From: Pseudomonas sp. Irchel 3E20
GTDB lineage: Bacteria; Pseudomonadota; Gammaproteobacteria; Pseudomonadales; Pseudomonadaceae
DNA length: 58,246 bases
Assembly: GCF_900187645.1 (NCBI RefSeq)
Contig: NZ_FYEE01000018.1
Span: forward strand, 1-58,246
Direction of reading: 5' to 3'
This document shows positions 41,887 through 49,805 of the stretch, in pieces. The translations under genes were made by a program, and so were the position numbers. The notes beneath the pieces were generated by a model. The model made no database searches and had not been told where the DNA came from. It saw nothing but the letters and a program-made list of their open reading frames with translations. Positions within the stretch are counted from its first letter, which is position 1. Each line of letters starts with the position of its first letter.

Positions 41887-43076
41887 GCCAGAACCTGAGC
41901 CAGACGTTCCTCGCCATCACCCGCAACCCCACCGACCAGGAGTGGCTACAAAGTGCCCTCGCACCGTTGGGGCAAGTGGTCAGCGCCGGCGGAGGCAGCC
42001 TCGACGAGTTGCTCGCGCTGGTGGACGTGACCTTCGCCAGCCTGGTGTTCGTGGGCCTGGACCGCGAGAACGTGGTGGCCCAGTGCGCGATGATCGAGGG
42101 CGCCCTGGAGGCCAAGCCGATGCTGGCGATCGTCGCCTTGGGCGATGGCATGGACAACCAACTGGTGCTCAACGCCATGCGCGCTGGGGCGCGGGATTTC
42201 GTCGCCTACGGCTCGCGGGCCAGTGAGGTCGCCGGGTTGGTGCGGCGCCTGGGCAAACGCCTGCCGCCGGTGGCCCACAGCACCTTGCTCGGCGGCCTCA
42301 CGGTGCTCTACAGCACCCAGGGCAACGGCGACGGCGCGCTGATCGCCAGCCACTTGGCGCTGGTGGTGCAAAAGAGCGGCCAGCAAACCCTGCTGCTGGA
42401 CCTGGGCCTGCCCCGGGGTGACTCCCTGGCGCTGCTGGGCCTGGAGAGTTCGTTCAACTTCGGCGATGCCCTGCGCCACCTGCGCCGCCTCGACGCCACC
42501 CTGATCGACAGCGCCTTCACCCGCGCCGAAGCGGGGCTGCGCATCCTCGCCTACGCCCCGGGCGATGAGCCCCTCAAACGCACCAGCGCCGCCGAGCTGT
42601 ACATGCTTCTCAGCGCCCTGCGCCAGCATTTCCAGCACATCGTGGTGAACCTCACCGGGCAGTCGGACAGCGAAGCGCTGCGCACCTTCGTCAGCCACTG
42701 CGACAAGTTGCTGTGGCGCACCGACCAGAGTGTGCTGGACTGCCGGCGCAACCTGGCGGTGCTCAACCTGTGGCGCGAAAAAGGCATGAAGCTCGACCAC
42801 GCGCGCCTGCTGGTGGACAGCTACCTGCGCAGCGTCGCCCCCGACGCCGAAACCCTGGGCAAGACCTTTGGCATGGAAGTCATCGCCGTGCTGGCCCTGA
42901 GCCCCGAGCTGCGCCTCAACGCCAAGAACCAGGGCGTGAGCCTGTTTGAGCTGGCCCCGCGCGAGAGCCTCACGCAGAGCCTGCACACCCTGGGCGAACG
43001 CCTGGCCAAGCGCTCCGAAGGCCTGGCCAAACCCAAGGGCGGCTGGCTCAGCCGACTGCGAGGAACGCCCCCATGA
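41883..43076 (+). CDS. tadZ: TadZ/CpaE, pilus localisation ATPase-like protein
   Basis: This 397-residue protein has an N-terminal receiver-like domain (residues 1-125), without the full phosphorylation set, and a C-terminal ParA/MinD-like domain. The expected P-loop appears degenerate (STQGNGDGALIASHLA), lacking the Walker lysine. TadZ places the Tad machine at the cell pole. It overlaps rcpA and tadA by four bases each. Confidence 0.9.
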   Translation: MSQNLSQTFLAITRNPTDQEWLQSALAPLGQVVSAGGGSLDELLALVDVTFASLVFVGLDRENVVAQCAMIEGALEAKPMLAIVALGDGMDNQLVLNAMRAGARDFVAYGSRASEVAGLVRRLGKRLPPVAHSTLLGGLTVLYSTQGNGDGALIASHLALVVQKSGQQTLLLDLGLPRGDSLALLGLESSFNFGDALRHLRRLDATLIDSAFTRAEAGLRILAYAPGDEPLKRTSAAELYMLLSALRQHFQHIVVNLTGQSDSEALRTFVSHCDKLLWRTDQSVLDCRRNLAVLNLWREKGMKLDHARLLVDSYLRSVAPDAETLGKTFGMEVIAVLALSPELRLNAKNQGVSLFELAPRESLTQSLHTLGERLAKRSEGLAKPKGGWLSRLRGTPP

Positions 43077-44355
43077 CTGGCGAAAAACTGTTCGGCGCGC
43101 CCACCGCCAGTGTCGGCGCCAAGGGCAATGCCGACCACGAAGGCCTGAAACTGGTGCTGCACCGCTACATCATCGACGCCATCGAGGAGTCGGGGAAAAA
43201 CCTGCTCGAAGGCTCACGCCAGAACCTCGCGCAATTTGTCACCGATAAAGTGGCCGAGTACATCGCGCGCCTGCACCTGGCCATTTCCCGCTACGAGATG
43301 GAACGCCTGGGCGAAGAGATCGTCGACGAGCTCACCGGGTTCGGCCCCCTCGAAGTGCTGCTGCGCGACCCGGCCGTGACCGAAATCCTGGTCAACGGCC
43401 CGCACCGCGTGTTCATCGAGCGCGACGGCGTGCTGCACCTGAGCGACCTGCGCTATTTATCGACTCGCACCACGTCGAGCGCGTGATGCAGCGCATCCTT
43501 TCGCCCCTGGGGCGGCGCCTGGACGAGTCTTCGCCCATGGTCGATGCACGCCTGCCCGACGGCAGCCGGGTCAACGCCATCATTCCGCCCATCGCCCTGG
43601 ACGGGCCGTGCCTGTCGATCCGTAAGTTTCGCAAGGACATGCTCAAAAGCAGCGACCTGGTGGCGATGCAAACCATCGACCAGAACATCTTCGAGTTCTT
43701 CCAGGACGCGGTGGGCAAGCGCTGCAACATCCTTATCAGCGGCGGCACCGGCACCGGCAAGACCACCCTGCTCAACATCCTCAGCCAGTTGATTAACCCC
43801 CACGAACGCCTGGTGACCATCGAAGACGTGGCCGAGCTGCAATTGGGCCACCCCCACGTGGTGCGCCTGGAAACCCGCCCGCCCAATGCCGAGGGCCACG
43901 GCGAGGTCAAGGCCAGCGACCTGATCCGCAACGCCCTGCGGATGCGCCCCGACCGCATCATCCTCGGCGAGATCCGTGGCGTCGAAGTGCTCGACGTGCT
44001 CACCGCGATGAACACCGGCCACGACGGTTCCATGAGCACCGTGCACGCCAACAACGCCCAGGACGCCCTGTTGCGCCTGGAAACCCTGGTGGGCCTGACC
44101 GGCCGGCAAGTGGCCGAACGCACCTTGCGCCAGATGATCTGCGCGGCCCTGGACGTGGTGATCCAACTGACCCGCATGCCCGATGGCCGGCGCTGCGTCA
44201 GCGAGGTGGTGGAAGTGGTAGGCGTGCGCGACGACGTGTACGTCACCAACACCCTGTTCCGCCTCGACCGGCGCAGCGGCTTCGGCTTTTTGCGCGAGGC
44301 GCTCAACCCGGCCGGCGACAAGCTGCGCCGCGAATTCGCCCTGAGCCAGGACTGA
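43073..44355 (+). pseudogene. tadA: TadA/CpaF pilus ATPase gene with a frameshift
   Basis: TadA is the secretion ATPase that powers Flp pilus assembly. The frame starting at 43073 runs to a TGA at 43484-43486 and gives only 137 residues. The rest of the protein continues in the next frame from about 43459, with Walker A GGTGTGKTTLL, GEIRGVEVLD and the Walker-B/His-box motifs. One base appears to be missing between 43456 and 43459: restoring it would read LRYFIDSHHVERVMQRIL, as expected for CpaF. Either the gene is broken in this strain or the base call is wrong. All flanking genes are intact. Confidence 0.9.
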
Positions 44356-44372
44356 CCCGCGAGGTGCCGACC

Positions 44373-45257
44373 ATGTTGCTGCCGTTGCTGCTGAGCGTGG
44401 TGTTTTTGCTCTTGGTGAGCCTGTCGATTCGCCTGTTCTACCAGGGCCTGCGCAAAACCGGCAACGAGCGGGTGATGCAGCGCCTGGCCCAGGGCCAACC
44501 GCAACTGGCGCCGGAAAAAGCCGCTTGGACCGGCCTGGAGCGGGCCTTCCTGCGCGCCGGCCTGGGCCGCCCCACCGATCGCCTGGGGCTGTGGCTGGCG
44601 GCGTGGGCGCTGCTGCTGATGCTCGGGTTTGTCCTCGAAGGCTGGGTGGGCCTCTTGGTGCTGGTGGTGCTGCCACCGTTGGTGGTGCGCCTGGTGATTG
44701 CTTGGCTGTACCGGCGCCGGGTCAACCGCATGATTGCCCAATTGCCGCCGCTGCTGGACCACACGGTGCGCAGCCTCAAGGCCGGGCGCACCCTGGCCGA
44801 CGCGGTGCTGGGCGCCATCGAGGCCAGCAACGACCCGCTCAAGAGCGCCATGAGCCGCATCCAGCGCAACGTGCAACTGGGGGTCAACCTGCCCGAGGCC
44901 GCCAGCGACTTCGCCGAACTCTACGAACGGGACGAACTGCGCCTGTTCGCCCTGGGCCTGAAGGTCAACCACCGCTACGGCGGCAACGCCAGCGAACTGC
45001 TGGAAAACCTCATCAGGATGATCCGCGAGCGCGAACAGGGCGCGCGCCAACTCGCCGCCCTGACCGGCGAAACCCGCATGACCGCCGTGGTCCTGGCGGT
45101 GTTGCCGGTGGGCATGGTCGGCTACTTCATGCTCACCAACCCCCACTACATGCTCAGCATGTGGCACGACCCCAGCGGCCAGCGCATGCTCATCACCGCC
45201 GTGGTGCTGCAAGTGTCGGGCTGCCTTGTGCTGTGGCGCATGTTGCGGAGTATCTGA
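44373..45257 (+). CDS. tadB: TadB, inner-membrane pilus platform protein
   Basis: This 294-residue GspF-like protein pairs with TadC in the inner-membrane platform of the Tad pilus. It has hydrophobic segments at the N-terminus, in the middle (LGLWLAAWALLLML) and near the C-terminus. A T2SSF domain spans about residues 120-250 (LDHTVRSLKAGRTLADAV). GAGG precedes the ATG at 44373; a GTG three codons earlier overlaps that site. It lies 17 bases after tadA. Confidence 0.9.
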   Translation: MLLPLLLSVVFLLLVSLSIRLFYQGLRKTGNERVMQRLAQGQPQLAPEKAAWTGLERAFLRAGLGRPTDRLGLWLAAWALLLMLGFVLEGWVGLLVLVVLPPLVVRLVIAWLYRRRVNRMIAQLPPLLDHTVRSLKAGRTLADAVLGAIEASNDPLKSAMSRIQRNVQLGVNLPEAASDFAELYERDELRLFALGLKVNHRYGGNASELLENLIRMIREREQGARQLAALTGETRMTAVVLAVLPVGMVGYFMLTNPHYMLSMWHDPSGQRMLITAVVLQVSGCLVLWRMLRSI

Positions 45258-45258
45258 G

Positions 45259-46140
45259 ATGGCCCTGCTCGCCGCTGCCCTGATGGTTGTCGCCGCCCTG
45301 GCCCTGGCACTGCTGGCCCTGCTGGGGCAAAAACGCCGCAAACGCCAGGTTGCCCAACGCCTGCAAGGGCACCTGGTGCGCGACAACAAACTGGGCAGTT
45401 GGCTGCGCCTGTTGGGCGACAGCCGTTTCGGCCAGCGCTCGGTGAGCCTGGACAACGAAACCCAACGGCTGCTCAACCGCCTCGGTTGGCGCAAGGCCAG
45501 CCAGCGCTCGCTGTACGCCGCCAGCCAGGTCGGCCTGCCCATCCTCGCGCTGTGCCTGGTGCTGCTGGCGCAAACCCTGTTTTTCCCCAACATCGAGCAC
45601 CAGTGGCTGGCGCCGTTCTTCGCCCTGTGCCTGGGCTACCTGCTGCCCAAACGCCTGCTAGCGGCAGCGGCCAAACGCCGGCAAAGACAGATCAGCGTAG
45701 AAATCGCCACCTTCATTCCCTTGCTGCGCATCCTGTTCGAGTCGGGCATGGCGGTGGAGCAAGCCCTGCGGGTGCTGAGCGTGGAAGCGCGACGGCTGCT
45801 GCCGGAGCTGACCCAGGAACTGCGCATGATCCTGGCCCGGGTCGATTCGGGCCTGGAGCTGGGCCATGAACTGAACCTGTCGGCCAAGTTGCTGGACACC
45901 GACGAATTCACCGACACCTGCGTGATCCTCCAGCAACTGCTGCACCAGGGCGGCGGCGCGATGAAGTCGCTGCTGGCCCTCAAGCAACTGCTCGACGACC
46001 GACGCCTGACGCACTTGCAGGAATACATCTCGAAAATGTCCGCCAAGATGTCCGTGGTGATGATGCTGTTTCTGTTCCCAGCCTTGCTGATCGTGCTCGC
46101 CGGGCCCGGGTTCACCGCCATCGCCCGCGCTTTTTCCTAG
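45259..46140 (+). CDS. tadC: TadC, inner-membrane pilus platform protein
   Basis: This 293-residue protein is the second GspF-like platform component. It has an N-terminal membrane helix, a mid pair (LPILALCLVLLAQTLFF...LAPFFALCLGYLLP), the T2SSF domain (LLRILFESGMAVEQAL) and a C-terminal helix. The ATG is one base past the tadB stop. It is followed ten bases later by tadD. Confidence 0.9.
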   Translation: MALLAAALMVVAALALALLALLGQKRRKRQVAQRLQGHLVRDNKLGSWLRLLGDSRFGQRSVSLDNETQRLLNRLGWRKASQRSLYAASQVGLPILALCLVLLAQTLFFPNIEHQWLAPFFALCLGYLLPKRLLAAAAKRRQRQISVEIATFIPLLRILFESGMAVEQALRVLSVEARRLLPELTQELRMILARVDSGLELGHELNLSAKLLDTDEFTDTCVILQQLLHQGGGAMKSLLALKQLLDDRRLTHLQEYISKMSAKMSVVMMLFLFPALLIVLAGPGFTAIARAFS

Positions 46141-46150
46141 AGGGAACACC

Positions 46151-46885
46151 ATGAAAAAACGCCTGATGATCGCCAGCCTGCTACTGCTCGGCGGCTGTGC
46201 CAGCAACGGCCAGGCCCCTTGGGCGACGCTGGGCGCCGCCAGCAGTTGCGGCAAATTGAGTGCCGACCAGGAACTGGCCCTGAACCTGGCCGACGACATG
46301 GCCCGCGACGGCAAACTGCACGCCAGCCTGGCCAACCTGCAAAGCCTGCCCGACACCCTCAGCCAGGTGCGCCTGAGCAAGGCGCGGGTGTACCGCTTGC
46401 TCGGGCGCGGCGAGGCCAAAGCGCTGTACCAGAGCCTGGCCGGCGGTTGCCTGGCGGGCGAGGCCGAACATGGCCTGGGGCAACTGGCGGCGGCCCGCGG
46501 CGACAACGCCCAGGCCCTGGCCCACTTGCAACGCGCCGCCAGCCTGGCGCCCACCGACGAGAAAATCCGCAACGACCTGGGCGTGGTCTACCTCAACCAA
46601 CTGCGCCTGAACGAGGCGCGCTTTGAATTCCTCACCGCCATGGAACTCAAGCAAAGCGACTCGCTGGCGGCGGTCAACCTGGTGACCCTGCTGCTGTATC
46701 AGGACAACTGGGCGCAAGCGGGCGAAGTGGTCAGCCGTGCCGGGTTGAGCCCGCAACAATTCACCCTGGCGCAATCGCGGGCCGAGCAACTCAAGGCCGG
46801 CGCCAAACCGGCCCCCGTCAAACCCGAACATGTGGCGACCACCAGCCACTTGCCTGTGACCCAAGCGAACCAGGAGTGGCCATGA
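46151..46885 (+). CDS. tadD: TadD, TPR lipoprotein of the Flp pilus
   Basis: The 244-residue protein has a lipoprotein signal (LLGGC, Cys16) and tetratricopeptide-like helices from about residue 60 to 215, with the clearest repeat around GVVYLNQLRLNEARFEF. TadD acts as a pilotin-like factor for the RcpA secretin. AGAGGGAA precedes the ATG. Its stop overlaps the next gene by four bases. Confidence 0.88.
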   Translation: MKKRLMIASLLLLGGCASNGQAPWATLGAASSCGKLSADQELALNLADDMARDGKLHASLANLQSLPDTLSQVRLSKARVYRLLGRGEAKALYQSLAGGCLAGEAEHGLGQLAAARGDNAQALAHLQRAASLAPTDEKIRNDLGVVYLNQLRLNEARFEFLTAMELKQSDSLAAVNLVTLLLYQDNWAQAGEVVSRAGLSPQQFTLAQSRAEQLKAGAKPAPVKPEHVATTSHLPVTQANQEWP

Positions 46886-47148
46886 AACGACTCACCCTGC
46901 TGTGCTGCGCCGCGCTGCTGGCCCTGCCCCAAAACGGCAACGCCATCGAACCCGGCCCCGCCTCCAAGCAACAACAGGAAACCGAAGGCTGGCTGCACCT
47001 GCAAAGCAGCAACGCCGCGCCCTCGCCCACACCGCAAACCGCCAGCAGCGCCGAACGGGAACTGGCCATGCAGCGCTGGCTCAAGAGCTACGAAGACCAG
47101 ATACCGGATTTCTATGATGCGGATGTGGGTGGGGAGATCAGCAAGTAG
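46882..47148 (+). CDS. DUF3613 small periplasmic protein
   Basis: The 88-residue protein has a signal peptide (about residues 1-22), a Gln/Ser/Pro-rich middle and a conserved C-terminal MQRWLKSYEDQIPDFYD stretch, as in DUF3613 proteins. The P. aeruginosa tad locus has a similar gene (PA4298) in this position. It is the last gene of the rcpC-tadD chain, joined to tadD by an ATGA overlap. Its function is unknown. Confidence 0.8.
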   Translation: MKRLTLLCCAALLALPQNGNAIEPGPASKQQQETEGWLHLQSSNAAPSPTPQTASSAERELAMQRWLKSYEDQIPDFYDADVGGEISK

Positions 47149-47194
47149 GACACAGGCACCCAGGCACTGCGGGCCCGCCCCCACACAAGGCCCA

Positions 47195-47879
47195 GGCAAA
47201 ACCAAAATACCGCTGACACCGCAAAACCCTTGTGGGAGCGGGCCCGCCCGCGATGGCACCGGTACACCCCACACACCTCCACTGCCTGTCCTACCGCCAT
47301 CGCGGGCAAGGCCCGCTCCCACACAAGGCCCAGGCAAAACCAAAATACCGCTGACACCGCAAAACCCTTGTGGGAGCGGGCCTGCCCGCGATGGCGCCGG
47401 TACACCCCACACACCTCCACTGCCTGGCCTACCGCCATCGCGGGCAAGGCCCGCTCCCACACAAGGCACAGGCAAAACCAAAATACCGCTGACACCGCAA
47501 ACCCCTTGTGGGAGCGGGCCCGCCCGCGATGGCGCCGGTACATCCCACACACCTCCACTGCCTGGCCTACCGCCGTCGCGGGCAAGGCCCGCTCCCACAC
47601 AAGGCACTGGCAAAACAAAAATACCGCTGACACCGCAAAACCCTTGTGGGAGCGGGCCTGCCCGCGATGGCGCCGGTACACCCCACACACCTCCACTGCC
47701 TGGCCTACCGCCATCGCGGGCAAGGCCCGCTCCCACACAAGGCACAGGCAAAACCAAAATACCGCTGACACCGCAAACCCCTTGTGGGAGCGGGCCCGCC
47801 CGCGATGGCGCCGGCACACCCCACACACCTCCACTGCCTGGCCTACCGCCGTCGCGGCCACAGTGGGCCCGCTCCTACA
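47195..47879. repeat. Tandem array of five 138-bp units, each a REP doublet
   Basis: The same points recur every 138 bases (for example ATACCGCTGACACC at 47207, 47345, 47483, 47621 and 47759). Each unit holds a forward REP (GTGGGAGCGGGCC...) and an inverted REP (...GGCCCGCTCCCAC) about 90 bases across, joined by a conserved 47-base spacer. Units differ at only a few bases. The last unit degenerates near its end, and a partial left copy begins near 47171. Long open frames through the array are artefacts of the repeats. Confidence 0.93.
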
Positions 47880-47911
47880 GGGAGGATGTACTGCTCAGAA
47901 ATACAGCAGGC

Positions 47912-48685
47912 TCAATGCGCGGTGACTTGGTGGCGCATGCCCGAGCGGCTCGGGGAGAGGGCCAGGGCCAGTTGGGTGCGGTTGTGCATGTGGGTCAGGC
48001 GCAATACCTGGGAGACGTAGAGCTTCACGGTGTTTTCGGTGATGCCCAGTTCGCAGGCGATCTGGTAGTTGGTCTGGCCTTTGCCCACCAGGCGCGCCAC
48101 ATCCAGTTGCCGGGGCGAGAGTTGGTGGAAGATCGCCGGGATTTCGTCCGGCTCCGCCTCGTTGGCCATGGGCGCCGGCGTGCCGGGGCTGCGGCGCACT
48201 TTGTCGAGGTCCTGGTAGAGGCCGTCGATGGAGGTGGAGAGGTCTTGCAGCTTTTGGTTGAGGTGGCCCAGTTGCAGGGTTTTCTGTCGCTCCTGCAGGG
48301 CAACTTCCTGGCGTTGCAGGCCTTGCAGCAGTTCGTCCAGGTCGATGGGTTTCTGGTAGTAGTCGGCGATCCCGGCGCGCAGGGCCTTGATGACGTCCTG
48401 TTTGTCGGCACGGCCGGTGAGCATGATGGCCTCGAACGCCCGTTGATTGCCGGCAATGCGTTGCAGCGCCTGGACCAGTTCGATGCCATCCATGTCGGGC
48501 ATGTGCAGGTCGCACAGCACCAGGCCGATGTCGCAGTCTTCGTTGAAGCGCTCCAGCGCCTGGGGGCTGGATTCACACGGCACGCACCGATACCCGCTGC
48601 TTTCGAGAAACTCGCAGAGCTCTTCGACAATCAGTGGCTGGTCGTCGACCACGAGCACTTTCACCTGGGACGTTAGCTTGTTCAC
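47912..48685 (-). CDS. pprB: PprB-like response regulator with LuxR-type DNA-binding domain
   Basis: The 257-residue protein has a receiver (VLVVDDQPL, phospho-acceptor Asp in VLCDLHMPDMDG, lysine in YYQKPIDLDE), a coiled-coil linker (about residues 125-165) and a C-terminal LuxR/NarL helix-turn-helix (LSPRQLDVARLVGKGQTNYQIA...). P. aeruginosa PprB activates the tad genes and adhesins. I chose the GTG at 48685 because GGAG lies six bases upstream; an ATG at 48697 contains that site. The PprA-like kinase of this locus is its likely partner. Confidence 0.88.
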   Translation of the reverse strand: MNKLTSQVKVLVVDDQPLIVEELCEFLESSGYRCVPCESSPQALERFNEDCDIGLVLCDLHMPDMDGIELVQALQRIAGNQRAFEAIMLTGRADKQDVIKALRAGIADYYQKPIDLDELLQGLQRQEVALQERQKTLQLGHLNQKLQDLSTSIDGLYQDLDKVRRSPGTPAPMANEAEPDEIPAIFHQLSPRQLDVARLVGKGQTNYQIACELGITENTVKLYVSQVLRLTHMHNRTQLALALSPSRSGMRHQVTAH

Positions 48686-48818
48686 GCGAAACTCCATGCC
48701 TGGCAAGCCTGGGAGGGGGCAGCCTCTTCCTGTACCAATAGCCATAGGCTGTATAGGGTGTGATTTCAAAGTAGACGCACTTTGCCACTCTGTACATAAA
48801 GCGGCCGGGGCCACGCGA

Positions 48819-49289
48819 CTAGTGGATCCAGGCCAGGGATAGCAGCAGGCCCAGCAAGACGAAGGGCGCGAAGGGTTGGTTTTTTGACTCTTTCGGGTCG
48901 AGCCACCGTACGTGCGCCCTAACCCGTTGACTCATAAGCGGCCAGACTTTTGGCGCGATCAACAGCCACAGCACGCTGACCACGCCGGCACCGATGAAGG
49001 TGCCCAGCAGGTGCAGGGTGTCGGTGGCCAGGCCCAGGGCGGCCATCAATTTCACGTCGCCAGCGCCCATGCGGCCCATGGCGTAGCCGGGCAAGGTCAT
49101 GGCCGCCGCCAGTAAAAAGGCGAATACGCCTTGCTGGGCGCTGGCACCGATCCACGTGGTGTCGTTCCACAACAGGTAGACCAGGGCCACCACTGTTGCC
49201 CCGAGGGTCAAGCCATTGGAGATCTGCCGCTGCCGAGCATCCTGCGCAGCACAAAGCGCCAGCCACATGAATAGGAAAAAGGTGTGCAT
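48819..49289 (-). CDS. fppA: FppA, prepilin peptidase of the Flp pilus
   Basis: This 156-residue A24A aspartic protease of the inner membrane has both catalytic aspartates: D17 in AAQDARQRQIS and D78 in GRMGAGDVKLM. Several membrane helices follow. It is the short CpaA/TadV type without an N-methyltransferase domain. It should cleave Flp and the TadF-type pseudopilin. It lies upstream of pprB on the same strand and is divergent from tadF. Confidence 0.92.
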   Translation of the reverse strand: MHTFFLFMWLALCAAQDARQRQISNGLTLGATVVALVYLLWNDTTWIGASAQQGVFAFLLAAAMTLPGYAMGRMGAGDVKLMAALGLATDTLHLLGTFIGAGVVSVLWLLIAPKVWPLMSQRVRAHVRWLDPKESKNQPFAPFVLLGLLLSLAWIH

Positions 49290-49364
49290 CAGGTAAAAAA
49301 CGTCCCTTTTTGCCGAATGATTCTATGCTGACATTACGTCGTAGTTGTCAGGGTAGACGCGCGC

Positions 49365-49805
49365 ATGAAAACCAGCCTCCCTCGAAAGCAAAAAGGCGCC
49401 GTAGCGATCGAATTCGCCTTGGTGTTCGTGATTTTTTTCGCGGTGTTTTATGGCCTCGTCACCTACAGCCTGCCGCTGCTGATGATGCAATCGTTCAACG
49501 AAGCCACCGCCGAGGCGGTGCGCCGCAGCGTGGCCCTGGACCCGGCCACGCCCAACTACAAGAGCGCCGTCGAAGCCCTGGCCAACGCGGTGCTGCGCCA
49601 GAAGCTGGAATGGCTGCCCAGCACGCTGAACATCACGTGGGGCGTGGACACCAGCGCCGACTACACCGCCGGCGTGCTCACCGCCAAGGTCAAGTACCCC
49701 AGCAGCAAGTTGAACCAGGTACTGCCCTTCCTCGTGCTGCCAGGCGTGGGCAAAGTGCCTAACCTGCCGGACTACCTGAGCGCCCAGTCGAGCCTGCAAT
49801 TTTGA
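49365..49805 (+). CDS. tadF: TadE/TadF family pseudopilin
   Basis: The 146-residue protein has a basic leader, a prepilin cleavage site G11|A12 in QKGAVAIEFALVF, a glutamate at +5 (E16) and a following membrane helix. The periplasmic part is unremarkable. TadE/F proteins are minor pseudopilins needed for Flp pilus assembly. It occupies the position of PA4294. The kinase gene starts within its stop codon. Confidence 0.88.
   Translation: MKTSLPRKQKGAVAIEFALVFVIFFAVFYGLVTYSLPLLMMQSFNEATAEAVRRSVALDPATPNYKSAVEALANAVLRQKLEWLPSTLNITWGVDTSADYTAGVLTAKVKYPSSKLNQVLPFLVLPGVGKVPNLPDYLSAQSSLQF

Noticed and set aside
43413..45593. A 726-codon minus-strand frame through tadA-tadB-tadC
   Set aside because: It is the antisense shadow of the Tad genes; low-complexity Arg/Ser/Trp composition and no ribosome site.
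47195..47879. Regular repeat array suggesting CRISPR
   Set aside because: The whole 138-base unit is conserved, including the part that would be the spacer, and each unit is an inverted REP pair. There are no cas genes.
47114..48676. A 520-codon plus-strand open frame (and a 375-codon minus-strand one at 46699-47826) with a repeated peptide
   Set aside because: The repeats in the peptide are the 138-bp REP units read in frame (138 is divisible by three). The remainder is antisense to pprB.
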